Of a stretch of DNA of 14,954 nucleotides, positions 5,827 through 13,699 are shown one piece after another (positions within the stretch are counted from its first letter, which is position 1; every line of letters starts with the position of its first letter). Source of the stretch: Clostridia bacterium (lineage in GTDB: Bacteria > Bacillota > Clostridia > Christensenellales > CALWSW01); NCBI GenBank assembly GCA_019421925.1, contig JAHZEH010000005.1, forward strand, positions 2,057 to 17,010, given 5' to 3'. The position numbers and the translations under genes were made by a program. The notes beneath the pieces were generated by a model. The model worked only from the letters and a program-made list of their open reading frames with translations. It was not told the DNA's origin and did no database searches.

Positions 5827-7632
5827 ATGAAGAAGTTCTCAGCATTGATCCTGGCGCTCCTGTTCTTCGTATCTGCCTGCGCGCCTGCCGCTTCCACCCC
5901 GAGCGGTTCCCCTGCGCCCGCGGAGACGCTGGCAGAGAGCCCCGACGCCCCGACGGCGGCCACGGCCGCCTATACCCCCGGCGACTACACGGCCACGGCC
6001 GCCGGGCACAACGGCGACCTCACCGTCGCCCTCTCCGTCACCTCGGACGCCATCGCCAGCGTGGAGGTCACCGCGCACGCGGAGACCCAGGGCATCGGCG
6101 ACTATGCTGTGGCCCAGATTCCCCAGGCCATCGTGGCGGGCCAGACTCTGGCCGTGGACACCATGACCGGCGCGACCGTCACCAGCGCCGCCATCCTGGC
6201 CGCCGCGGCCGACTGCCTCACCCAGGCGGGGGCGGACGTGGAGGCCCTCAAAACTGCGGCGGGGGCAGCACAGCCCGCTCCCCAGGCCGAGTACACCTGC
6301 GACGTGGTTGTCGCGGGCGCAGGGGCTGCCGGCCTCTCCGCGGCCTATGAGGCCGCCAAAGCGGGAGCCCAGGTGGTTGTCGTAGAAAAACAGTCCATCC
6401 CCGGCGGCAGCACCGCCCGCTCCGGCGGCGCCATCCTGGCCGCGGGCACCAAGCTCCAGGCCTCTCTGGGCGTCGAGGACAGTGCGGAGGCCTTTGCCCA
6501 ATTCCTCATCGCCCGGGGCGAGGGGCATGTCAATGAGGAGAAGCTCTCCCTCATCGCCCGCAACAGCAGCTCCACGATCGACTGGCTGGAGTCCCTGGGC
6601 GCCACCTTCGCGCCGGAGCTGCAGGCCCTGCACCCCTCCCTCAAACCCGACCGCGGCCACTCCGCCAAGGAGCATGTGGGCATTGGCAGCGGCGCCGGCG
6701 GCGAGCTGACGGACGTGCTCTATCGGGCCTGTCTGGCGGAGGGCGTGACCTTCCTGTTCGACGCCCCCGCCCTCTCTTTGATCCTGGAGGACGGCGTTGT
6801 AGCCGGCCTTAACGCCCAGTATCGGGACGGGACTCCCGTGACTGTCCATGCCAAGTCCGCCCTGCTGGCCACCGGCGGGTACGACAAAAACGCCGGGTAC
6901 GTCCAGGAGTACACTCCCCTGTGTATCGGCATGGTCTCCCAGGTTCCGGCGGGCAATGTGGGCGACGGCCTGCGGATGGCCCAGGAGGCCGGCGCCCAGA
7001 TCGTGGCGGGCGGCGGCGCAGTCACCCTGTATTTGGATATGGTCACCGGCTCGGGCGAGTCCGGCGGGCTCTTTGTCCTGCCCGACGGCTCCCGGTTCAT
7101 GGATGAGTCCTCCTTCTGGTTCGTCCGCACCAAGACGCTGATGGATCTGGGCCAGACCGGCATGTATTTCCTCACTGCCGCGTCCACCGATACCAGGGGG
7201 ATCTACGCCGCGCTGGCCGAGGCGGGCAAGCTCTTTACCGCCGAATCCCCCGAGGCCCTGGCCGGGCAGTTGGGCATGGATCCCGCCGCGCTGGCCTCCA
7301 CAGTCAGCCGCTACAATGAGCTGTGCGCCGCGGGCGAGGACAAGGATTTCGGCAAGAGCGCAGATTATCTGAAGTCCGTGGATCCCTCCGCCCTCTATGC
7401 CATCCCCTTCAACTCCACCTCCTCCGGAACCTTTGGCGGTCCCGTCACCGATCTGGACGGCCGCGTCCTGGCGGAGGACGGCTCCGTCATCCCCGGCCTC
7501 TATGCGGCGGGCGAGGTTGCCAACGGCGACCTGCTCTGGCAGGAGTATCCGGGCAGCGGCACCTCCCTGTGCATCTGCTTTACCTTTGGACGGATCGCAG
7601 GACAGACCGCCGCGGGCGACGCCTTGAATTAA
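5827..7632 (+). CDS. Lipoprotein FMN/FAD flavoprotein reductase (fumarate reductase / flavocytochrome c-like)
   Basis: Predicted extracytoplasmic, membrane-anchored reductase of 601 residues. A lipoprotein signal ends in the lipobox VSAC (C18), then a Pro/Ala/Ser-rich linker. An FMN-binding domain (about 50-135) carries DTMTGATVTS (111-120), the motif to which ApbE attaches FMN covalently. The FAD-binding fumarate-reductase-like domain (about 157-600) has GAGAAG at 164-169, E187, and the C-terminal IPGLYAAGEV and FTFGRIAG motifs. By eye against Shewanella fumarate reductase FccA, the equivalents of R402, H504 and R544 are not present: the regions read VTGSGESGG, NSTSSGTFGGP and YPGSGTS. Fumarate is therefore an unlikely substrate. 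The ATG has AAGGAGG 7 nt upstream. It follows a MerR gene and a MerR-type promoter and ends at a strong terminator, so it is probably a single-gene transcript. Electron donor and substrate are unknown; no apbE is in the window. Confidence 0.88.
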   Translation: MKKFSALILALLFFVSACAPAASTPSGSPAPAETLAESPDAPTAATAAYTPGDYTATAAGHNGDLTVALSVTSDAIASVEVTAHAETQGIGDYAVAQIPQAIVAGQTLAVDTMTGATVTSAAILAAAADCLTQAGADVEALKTAAGAAQPAPQAEYTCDVVVAGAGAAGLSAAYEAAKAGAQVVVVEKQSIPGGSTARSGGAILAAGTKLQASLGVEDSAEAFAQFLIARGEGHVNEEKLSLIARNSSSTIDWLESLGATFAPELQALHPSLKPDRGHSAKEHVGIGSGAGGELTDVLYRACLAEGVTFLFDAPALSLILEDGVVAGLNAQYRDGTPVTVHAKSALLATGGYDKNAGYVQEYTPLCIGMVSQVPAGNVGDGLRMAQEAGAQIVAGGGAVTLYLDMVTGSGESGGLFVLPDGSRFMDESSFWFVRTKTLMDLGQTGMYFLTAASTDTRGIYAALAEAGKLFTAESPEALAGQLGMDPAALASTVSRYNELCAAGEDKDFGKSADYLKSVDPSALYAIPFNSTSSGTFGGPVTDLDGRVLAEDGSVIPGLYAAGEVANGDLLWQEYPGSGTSLCICFTFGRIAGQTAAGDALN

Positions 7633-7648
7633 CCCCTGCTCCCTATCA

Positions 7649-7683
7649 AAAGGGGCCCCTTCGCGGGGCCCCTTTGCCTTTTT
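7649..7683 (+). terminator. Rho-independent terminator of the flavoprotein gene
   Basis: An 11-bp perfect stem AAAGGGGCCCC / GGGGCCCCTTT with a 5-nt loop (TTCGC) is followed by GCCTTTTTTC. It starts 17 nt after the flavoprotein stop codon, a textbook intrinsic terminator for that gene. Confidence 0.9.
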
Positions 7684-7722
7684 CAAATCTCTGCGCCCGG
7701 GCGCCCCCCCTCCCCAGCGGAT

Positions 7723-8036
7723 TCAGGGCATTCCATCCGGCCCGTCAGTGACCCGCGCCTTCTTGCCGCCGCCCGGGACCAGGACGGTGGCGTCCTCTGA
7801 GGCGTCCTCATAGCTCCCGCCTCCGTCCTGCGGGTGGACGGTGATCTGCGCGCCTCCGTGTTGAAGCGTACTGCAAACAGCGCTGTTTTTCAGTTACTCC
7901 TTCACCGCCAGTTTTGCCGCGCTCTCCCCTGTGATATAGCCGTCCCCCCCCCCCATTGTGCGCCGCCGCAGGCTGCAAGCACAGCGCACAGCAGCAGGAA
8001 GAGAACAATTTGGAAAACCCTCCGGCGCTTTCTCAT
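7723..8036 (-). pseudogene. Decayed small lipoprotein gene with an 11-G run
   Basis: The minus-strand ATG at 8036 is preceded by a good ribosome binding site (GGAGGAGGAGAGG) and opens a clear lipoprotein signal: MRKRRR, a hydrophobic core, and the lipobox VLAACGG. About 25 codons in, the frame enters a run of 11 G (plus-strand C at 7944-7954) and then stops after NWR. With one extra G the frame would continue as GDGYITGESAAKLAVKE, meet a TAA, and carry on in the same frame as LKNSAVCSTLQHGG... to a stop at 7723. So at least one frameshift and one nonsense codon separate it from a reading frame of about 100 residues. The ITGESAAKLAV stretch faintly recalls the start of PepSY-type domains, which is only a guess. 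It may be a pseudogene, a slippage-controlled gene, or a short real peptide. Function unknown. Confidence 0.55.
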
Positions 8037-8145
8037 GTTCCTCTCCTCCTCCATGCTGAATTCGGGTGATATTTCATCGCATTCCTTTCACCCCGTCTGT
8101 ATCCCAATCAGGGATTTGGGAGGCCGGTATTCCCGCCCAAATGGA

Positions 8146-8177
8146 AAAAGGGCCGTCAAACTGACGGCCCTTTTCTT
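8146..8177 (-). terminator. Rho-independent terminator of the ABC exporter / kinase-like operon
   Basis: A 13-bp perfect stem AAAAGGGCCGTCA / TGACGGCCCTTTT with a 3-nt loop lies 12 nt after the stop of the cytidylate-kinase-like gene on the minus strand, followed there by TTTTT. The A- and T-runs on both sides mean it could also stop rightward transcripts. Confidence 0.88.
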
Positions 8178-8188
8178 ACCTTCCCGTG

Positions 8189-8797
8189 TCAGCTCCGGCC
8201 CGCCGCGTCCAGGATGATCTTAACGCAGGCGTCCACCCCCAGCTTTCCGCTGTCGAGCATGAGATGGTAGCCCGCCTTGTCATCCCAGGCCCGGCCTGCA
8301 TTGGCCCGGTAGTATCCGGCCCGGCGCTTGTCAAACTTTTTAAGCACAGATTCGGCCTCCGCTGCCGGCACGCCGTAGCGGCTGACCGCCCGCTCCACCC
8401 GCGCCTCCCAGGGTGCGTGGACAAAGACGGTGAGAACATCCTCCCGCTCCCGCAATACCCAGGAGGCGCAGCGGCCGATGATGATGCAGTTGCCCACCCG
8501 CGCCAGTTCCTCAATGATCTGGCTCTCCAGTACGGCCAGGGTGTCGGCGGTAGGGACGCCGCTCTCCTGGAAGCGCGCCGCCCGCCCCATGGCGTACATG
8601 GAATAGAGCAGGCTGCCCGTGGCCGTCTCCTCCAGGTGCTCAAAATAGCTGGCGCTGCGGCCCGAGCGCTTGGCTGCCATCTCCAGAATTTCCCTTCCAT
8701 AGGAAGGGAATCCCAGCGCCTTGGCCACCCGCTCGCCGATCTCCCGCCCGCCGCTGGCATATTCCCTCTCAATTGCAATAATGTTGTACTTCTTCAT
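8189..8797 (-). CDS. Cytidylate kinase-like family protein
   Basis: A 202-residue cytoplasmic P-loop protein resembling the cytidylate kinase-like family (Cytidylate_kin2 type), not housekeeping Cmk. The start IIAIEREYASGGREIGERVA is the family's variant nucleotide-binding loop, where the usual GxxxxGK[ST] is replaced by ASGGREIG. NCIIIGRCASWVLRE and the basic lid-like segment KKFDKRRAGYYR also fit the family. Members are common in anaerobic Firmicutes and their physiological substrate is mostly not established, so nucleotide kinase activity is inference. The ATG at 8797 has GGAGGGG 7 nt upstream. It lies only 14 bp after the second ABC subunit gene and before a strong terminator, so it is probably the last gene of that operon, though why it is coupled to an exporter is unclear. 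Confidence 0.85.
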   Translation of the reverse strand: MKKYNIIAIEREYASGGREIGERVAKALGFPSYGREILEMAAKRSGRSASYFEHLEETATGSLLYSMYAMGRAARFQESGVPTADTLAVLESQIIEELARVGNCIIIGRCASWVLREREDVLTVFVHAPWEARVERAVSRYGVPAAEAESVLKKFDKRRAGYYRANAGRAWDDKAGYHLMLDSGKLGVDACVKIILDAAGRS

Positions 8798-8811
8798 GGT
8801 CCAACCCCTCC

Positions 8812-10680
8812 CTACGCAACTTTTTCAAACTGGCTGTTGTAGAGCGCGGCATAGAAGCCGCCCTTCGCCATGAGCTCGTCATGGGTACCCTGTTCGACAA
8901 TGTCGCCGTCCCGCATGCACAGGATGAGGTCGGCATTGCGGATGGTGGAAAGGCGGTGGGCGATGATGAAGCTGGTCCTGCCCCGCATGAGGTTATCCAT
9001 GGCTTTCTGGATAAGGATCTCCGTACGGGTGTCGACAGAGCTGGTGGCCTCGTCCAGGATCATAACCTTGCTGTCGGACAGGATGGCCCTGGCAATGGTG
9101 AGCAGCTGTTTCTGGCCCTGGGAGACATTGCTCGCCTCCTCGTTGAGCACCATGCTGTAGCCCCCCTCCAGGGTGCGGACGAAGTGATCGACCTGGGCGG
9201 CCTTGGCCGCGGCGATGACCTCCTCGTCTGTTGCGTCCATGCGGCCGTAGCGGATGTTGTCCATGATGGTGCCATTGTAGAGCCAGGTGTCCTGGAGCAC
9301 CATGCCGAACTCAGAGCGCAGGTCCTGGCGGCTGCAATCGGTCAGGTTGTGGCCGTCCAAATAGATGGCGCCGCTCTTGAGGTCATAGAAGCGCATGAGC
9401 AGCTTGACCATCGTGGTCTTGCCCGCGCCTGTGGGGCCGACGATGGCCACCTTCTGACCCGCCTTGACATCGGCGGAGAAATCCTTGATGACCACATCCT
9501 CCGAGTCGTCGTAGCCAAAGCGCACATGGTCGAAACGGATGTTGCCCTCGACGTTGGCCTCCTTGATGGTGGTCACGGGCTCGTAGACCGTCTCCTCCTC
9601 CTCGTCCAGGAACTCGAAGACGCGCTCCGAGGCCGCCACCGTCTGCTGAAGCTGGTTGGAAATGTTGGCCAGCTGGGTGATGGGCTGAGTGAAGCTGCGG
9701 ACATACTGGATGAACGCCTGGATGCCGCCGATGGTCATCGTGCCGCCGGCCGCCATAGAGGCGCCCACGATGCAGATGACCACATAACCCAGGTTACCCA
9801 CAAAGCCCATCAGGGGCTGCATCAGGCCGGAGAGGAACTGGGCCTTCCAGCCCGCGTTGTAGAGCTTCTCATTGTCCTTGTCAAAGGCCTCGACCGCCCG
9901 CTGCTCCCCGTTGAAAGCCTTGGTCACGAGATGGCCGCCATACATCTCCTCCACCTGGCCGTTGACCGCGCCCAGGTATTTCTGCTGGCCCTTGAAGTGC
10001 TTCTGGGAGGCCTTGACAATGCCCCCCACAAAGAGCAGGGACACGGGGATGATGCACAGGGCCACCAGCGTCATCTGCCAGCTGATGGTCAGCATCATGA
10101 CGAGCACGCCCAGCACGCTGCACACCGAGGTAATGAGCTGGGTGATGCTCTGGTTAAGGCCCTGGCTGAGGGTGTCGACATCGTTGGTGATGCGCGAGAG
10201 CACGTCGCCCTGGCTGGTCCTGTGGAAATAGGACAGGGGCAGGCGGTTGATCTTGTGCATCAGGGCGTTTCGCAGGTTATAGGACACCTTGGCGGACACG
10301 CCCGCCAGGGTGAAGCCCTGAATATAGGAAAACAGGGCGCTGAGCAGGTAGATGCCCAGCAGAAAGAGGATGATCTGCCCGATATAGAGGAAGTTGATGC
10401 CCCCATCTGCGCCGGTGATGATGGCCACCAGTCCGCTCGTCAGCTCATCCGTGGCGAGGGCCAGGATTTTCGGCCCCACGATGGTGAACACGGTGGAGAG
10501 GGCGGCAAAGAAGATCACCATCACCAGCTTCCACTTGAAGGGGGAGAGGTATTGAAGCAGCTTCTTGCCGCCGCCCTTGAAATCCTTGGCCCTGGCCCCT
10601 CCCATCATGGCTCCCGGGCCGCCGCCCATGGGGCCGTGGCCGCCCATGGGGCCTCTCTTGGGTTGGTTGTGTTCGCTCAT
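8812..10680 (-). CDS. ABC exporter subunit with fused permease and ATPase (catalytic-site subunit of a heterodimer)
   Basis: A 622-residue type IV (multidrug-like) ABC exporter half: six predicted membrane helices in about residues 50-345, then a nucleotide-binding domain. It has Walker A GPTGAGKTT (415-423), Walker B VMILDE with the catalytic E544, and switch histidine H575 in FIIAHRLST, all canonical. The signature motif is VSQGQ (519-523) instead of LSGGQ. The partner upstream has the opposite pattern, as expected for a heterodimer with one active and one degenerate ATP site. The first 40 residues are rich in Gly, Met and Pro (PMGGHGPMGGGPG) before the first helix; their role is unknown. 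The ATG overlaps the stop of the upstream subunit (ATGA), implying coupled translation. Substrate cannot be read from sequence; drug, lipid or peptide export are all possible. Confidence 0.95.
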   Translation of the reverse strand: MSEHNQPKRGPMGGHGPMGGGPGAMMGGARAKDFKGGGKKLLQYLSPFKWKLVMVIFFAALSTVFTIVGPKILALATDELTSGLVAIITGADGGINFLYIGQIILFLLGIYLLSALFSYIQGFTLAGVSAKVSYNLRNALMHKINRLPLSYFHRTSQGDVLSRITNDVDTLSQGLNQSITQLITSVCSVLGVLVMMLTISWQMTLVALCIIPVSLLFVGGIVKASQKHFKGQQKYLGAVNGQVEEMYGGHLVTKAFNGEQRAVEAFDKDNEKLYNAGWKAQFLSGLMQPLMGFVGNLGYVVICIVGASMAAGGTMTIGGIQAFIQYVRSFTQPITQLANISNQLQQTVAASERVFEFLDEEEETVYEPVTTIKEANVEGNIRFDHVRFGYDDSEDVVIKDFSADVKAGQKVAIVGPTGAGKTTMVKLLMRFYDLKSGAIYLDGHNLTDCSRQDLRSEFGMVLQDTWLYNGTIMDNIRYGRMDATDEEVIAAAKAAQVDHFVRTLEGGYSMVLNEEASNVSQGQKQLLTIARAILSDSKVMILDEATSSVDTRTEILIQKAMDNLMRGRTSFIIAHRLSTIRNADLILCMRDGDIVEQGTHDELMAKGGFYAALYNSQFEKVA

Positions 10681-12905
10681 TCAAGTTCCTCCTTCTGGAG
10701 CTGGCTCTCCGCAATCTCCCGGTATTCGGGGCAGGTCTTCAGCAGTTCCTGGTGGGTGCCGATCCCCACTGCCCTGCCGCCGTCGAGCACAATGATCTGC
10801 TCTGCGTTCATGATGGTGGACACACGCTGGGCCACCAACAGGACCGTAGCGTCCCTGGTGTCCTCCCGCAGGGCCTTGCGCAGCGCCGCGTCCGTCTTGA
10901 AGTCCAGCGCGGAGAAACTGTCGTCAAAGATATAGATAGGAGCCTTTTTGACCAGGGCCCGGGCGATGGCGAGGCGCTGTTTCTGCCCGCCGGATACGTT
11001 CCCGCCCCCCTGGGCGATAGGGGTCTCCAGCCCGTGCTCGGTCCCGTCCACGAACTCCTTGGCCTGGGCCGTTTTGATGGCGGCGTTCACCTCGTCCACG
11101 CCGGCATCCTCCTTGCCATAGCGGATATTGGAGGCGATGTCGCCGGAGAAGAGCACGCCCTTTTGAGGCACATAGCCGATATTCTCCCGCAGTTCATGCT
11201 GGGAGACATCCCGGATATCCACCCCGTCGATGGTGATTGCCCCCTCCGTTACGTCGAAGAAGCGGGGCAGCAGGTTGATCAGCGTGGATTTGCCGCTGCC
11301 CGTCGAACCGATGAAGGCCGTAGTCTGGCCGGGCAGGGCGGTAAAGGAGATATGGTCGAGCACGTTGCGCTCGGCGTTGCTGTAGCGGAAAGAGACGTCC
11401 CTGAACTCGACCACGCCGGACACCTTGCCCAGGCATCTGGGGTTCTCCGGGTCCTTGACCACCAGCTCGGTGTTCAGCACCTCGGCGATGCGGTTGGCCG
11501 AGACCATGGCCCTGGGCACCATGATGAACATCATGGAGATAAACAGGAAGGACATGATGATCTGCATGGCGTACTGCATAAAAGCCATCATATCGCCGAT
11601 CTGCATGGTGGAATCCGCAATCGCATGGCCGCCCACCCACACGATGAGCAGCGTAATGCCGTTCATCATGAACATCATGGCGGGCATCATGAAGGACATG
11701 ACCCGCTGGACATAGCGCTGGGTGGTGTTGAGATTGCGGTTGGCCTGCTCAAAGCGCTCCTCCTCGTGCTGTTCGTTGCCAAAGGCCCGCACGACCAGCA
11801 TGCCTGAGAGGCTCTCGCGGCTGACCAGGTTGAGCTTGTCGATCAGCTTTTGCAGGGATTTGAATTTGGGCATGGCCAGGGCGAAGATCACCAGGATCAG
11901 CCCCAGCAGGATAATGACGCCCAGGGCAATGATCCAGCTCATGGACACGCTCTTGCCCACGGCGAAGATGACGCCGCCGATGCCCATGATGGGGGCGTAG
12001 CACATGATACGCAGGCCCATCGTGATGAGCATCTGCATCTGCTGGACGTCGTTGGTGGTCCTGGTGATGAGGGAGGCGGTGGAGAAACCGTTGAACTCCG
12101 CGCTCCCAAAACTCTCCACCTTGGCAAAGATATCCCGGCGCATCCGCTGGGACACCCTCGCGGCCACCTTGGAGGAGATATAGCCCACGCCGATGGCAGC
12201 GATGACGCCCGCCAAGGCCACGCCCAGCATCTTAAGGCCGGTGGACCAGATGCTGGCCCGCTGAACCGCGGCGAGGTCCATGCCCAGCTCGCCATAGAAC
12301 AGCTTGGTGAACGTCACGCCCACCTGCTGGTAGATCATGGAGTCCAGCTGGGCGGAGGACTCAATGAAGGGGGCGAACGTCTCCGCCGGCAGGGACTGGA
12401 ACAGGGGGATCAGGGCGTAGAGCTGGCCCATGTCCACATCCGCAACGCCGCTCTCCTCATCAAGCGCCATATCCTGCCCGCTCTGCTCCGCCATGCTCTT
12501 GAGATAGCTCATAAGGGAGTATGCCGAGCGGCCGTAGATCTCGCCCGCGTTTGCCAGGGCGTCCTTGTCCTGGGCGGTGCGCACATACAGGGCCTCGCTC
12601 CCGAGCAGGGGATACTCCTTCTCATAGGCGGAGGCGCTGTCGCTGCCCGGCTCCACCAGGGCATATGCCCCCTGGAATGCCGCGCGGTCCCCCTCCCCCA
12701 TGAAAAAGGAGATCAATTGCATGCCCTTCTGGGAGATGGCGTCCGGCAGGGACTCGTCAATGCCCCCCTGCTGGATGCCCACTGTGACGATGTCGCTCAT
12801 CAGGTTGGGGAGGCTCAGATCGCACATGGCCTGCCCAAAGAGCAGCGCCACGCAGAGCACAACCACCAACGCGAAGGGCTTGAGATACTTGAAAATCAAT
12901 TTCAT
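10677..12905 (-). CDS. ABC exporter subunit with fused permease and ATPase, degenerate ATP site and large extracellular insert
   Basis: A 742-residue ABC exporter half, about 120-150 residues longer than usual. The surplus lies between membrane helix 1 (about 11-29) and helix 2 (about 225-245): some 185 mostly hydrophilic, acidic residues predicted outside the cell. The ATPase domain has Walker A GSTGSGKST (533-541) and a canonical signature VSGGQ (637-641). The catalytic Glu after Walker B is Asp (IYIFDD, D662) and the switch His is Gln (VAQRVST, Q693). This is the degenerate-site subunit of a heterodimer with the next gene. The ATG at 12905 is chosen because the protein then starts MKLIFKYLKPF as in relatives. 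Its ribosome site (GGGGAAAGG) is rather far, and a tiny frame MKKSE (12919-12902) ends across the start codon, possibly aiding coupling. An upstream in-frame ATG at 12965 would add 20 charged residues. Confidence 0.93.
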   Translation of the reverse strand: MKLIFKYLKPFALVVVLCVALLFGQAMCDLSLPNLMSDIVTVGIQQGGIDESLPDAISQKGMQLISFFMGEGDRAAFQGAYALVEPGSDSASAYEKEYPLLGSEALYVRTAQDKDALANAGEIYGRSAYSLMSYLKSMAEQSGQDMALDEESGVADVDMGQLYALIPLFQSLPAETFAPFIESSAQLDSMIYQQVGVTFTKLFYGELGMDLAAVQRASIWSTGLKMLGVALAGVIAAIGVGYISSKVAARVSQRMRRDIFAKVESFGSAEFNGFSTASLITRTTNDVQQMQMLITMGLRIMCYAPIMGIGGVIFAVGKSVSMSWIIALGVIILLGLILVIFALAMPKFKSLQKLIDKLNLVSRESLSGMLVVRAFGNEQHEEERFEQANRNLNTTQRYVQRVMSFMMPAMMFMMNGITLLIVWVGGHAIADSTMQIGDMMAFMQYAMQIIMSFLFISMMFIMVPRAMVSANRIAEVLNTELVVKDPENPRCLGKVSGVVEFRDVSFRYSNAERNVLDHISFTALPGQTTAFIGSTGSGKSTLINLLPRFFDVTEGAITIDGVDIRDVSQHELRENIGYVPQKGVLFSGDIASNIRYGKEDAGVDEVNAAIKTAQAKEFVDGTEHGLETPIAQGGGNVSGGQKQRLAIARALVKKAPIYIFDDSFSALDFKTDAALRKALREDTRDATVLLVAQRVSTIMNAEQIIVLDGGRAVGIGTHQELLKTCPEYREIAESQLQKEELE

Positions 12906-12949
12906 TCGGATTTCTTCATCCTTTCCCCATTCACTGGTTCGCCGCCGGG

Positions 12950-12978
12950 ACGACAAACCCCGCATTTTCGTTTATAAT
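12950..12978 (+). promoter_or_regulatory. Promoter of the two-component system genes
   Basis: A perfect -10 TATAAT (12973-12978) is preceded at 17 bp by ACGACA (12950-12955, 4 of 6). Transcription would start near 12985, about 40 nt before the response regulator ATG. On the opposite strand the same AT-rich patch offers a -10-like TATTAT (plus 12974-12979) for the exporter operon but without a convincing -35, so the two divergent promoters may overlap. Confidence 0.6.
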
Positions 12979-13024
12979 AGTAAGATAATGTGAACCCAAG
13001 ATGAATTTCAGGAGGGATCAGGCC

Positions 13025-13699
13025 ATGTTTCGTATCCTTGTGGTCGAGGACGACAACCATCTGCGCACGCTCATCTGCACCGTGCTCGGGCAGAACGGCT
13101 ACACCGCCCTGCCCGCCGAGAATGGGGAGCGCGCCCTCTCCCTCATGGACCACCAGCATGTGGATTTGATCATCACCGATCTGATGATGCCCGAGATGGA
13201 CGGCTACGCCCTCACCCATGCCCTGCGCGAGTCGGGCTTTTTCCAGCCCATCCTCATCGTCACCGCCAAGGAGGCCTTTGCCGACAAGGAGCGCGGTTTC
13301 ACCGCCGGGGCGGACGACTATATGGTCAAGCCCATCGACCTGGGAGAGATGGTGCTGAGGGTGGGGGCGCTCCTGCGCCGGGCCCACGCCGTCTCCGAGC
13401 ATCTCCTGGCAGTTGGCGGCGCCACGCTGGATTATAACGCCCTCACCGTGGCCCGGGGGGACGAAAAGCTCACGCTGCCCAAAAAGGAATTTTATCTGCT
13501 CTATAAGCTGGTGAGCAACCCGGGCATGATCTTTACGCGGCTCCAGCTTATGGACGAAATCTGGGGCATGGACTCGGACGCAGATGAACGGACCGTAGAC
13601 GTGCACATCAAACGCCTCCGGGACAAATTCAAGGACTGGCCGGATTTCAGGCTGGTCACCATCCGGGGGCTGGGCTACAAAGCTGAGGTGCCCGCATGA
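13025..13699 (+). CDS. OmpR/PhoB-family response regulator
   Basis: A cytoplasmic DNA-binding response regulator of 224 residues. The receiver domain has the full phosphorylation site: acidic D9/D10 in VVEDD, phospho-acceptor D52 in IITDLMMPEMDG, T80 and K102 in the MVKP loop. The C-terminal winged helix (about 125-222) has the OmpR-type features LPKKEFYLLYKL, FTRLQLMDEIWG and RTVDVHIKRLRDKF, ending RLVTIRGLGYKAE. The ATG at 13025 is chosen because AGGAGG (13010-13015) lies 9 nt upstream. An in-frame ATG at 13001 precedes that site and is unlikely. It overlaps the kinase gene by ATGA and is divergent from the ABC exporter, which is a plausible but unproven target. Signal unknown. Confidence 0.95.
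   Translation: MFRILVVEDDNHLRTLICTVLGQNGYTALPAENGERALSLMDHQHVDLIITDLMMPEMDGYALTHALRESGFFQPILIVTAKEAFADKERGFTAGADDYMVKPIDLGEMVLRVGALLRRAHAVSEHLLAVGGATLDYNALTVARGDEKLTLPKKEFYLLYKLVSNPGMIFTRLQLMDEIWGMDSDADERTVDVHIKRLRDKFKDWPDFRLVTIRGLGYKAEVPA

Noticed and set aside
5839..7686. 615-codon leftward open frame opposite the flavoprotein
   Set aside because: It runs through the flavoprotein terminator, has no good start site, and its Gly/Arg-rich product is a composition artefact.
7834..8217. 127-codon rightward open frame in the gap after the flavoprotein
   Set aside because: It has no ribosome binding site, crosses the terminator at 8146-8177 and runs into the kinase-like gene; the minus-strand lipoprotein reading explains the region better.
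8881..10935. 684-codon rightward open frame opposite the ABC subunit
   Set aside because: It is antisense to an unmistakable ABC exporter gene, with biased His/Asp/Gly/Leu composition and no domain.
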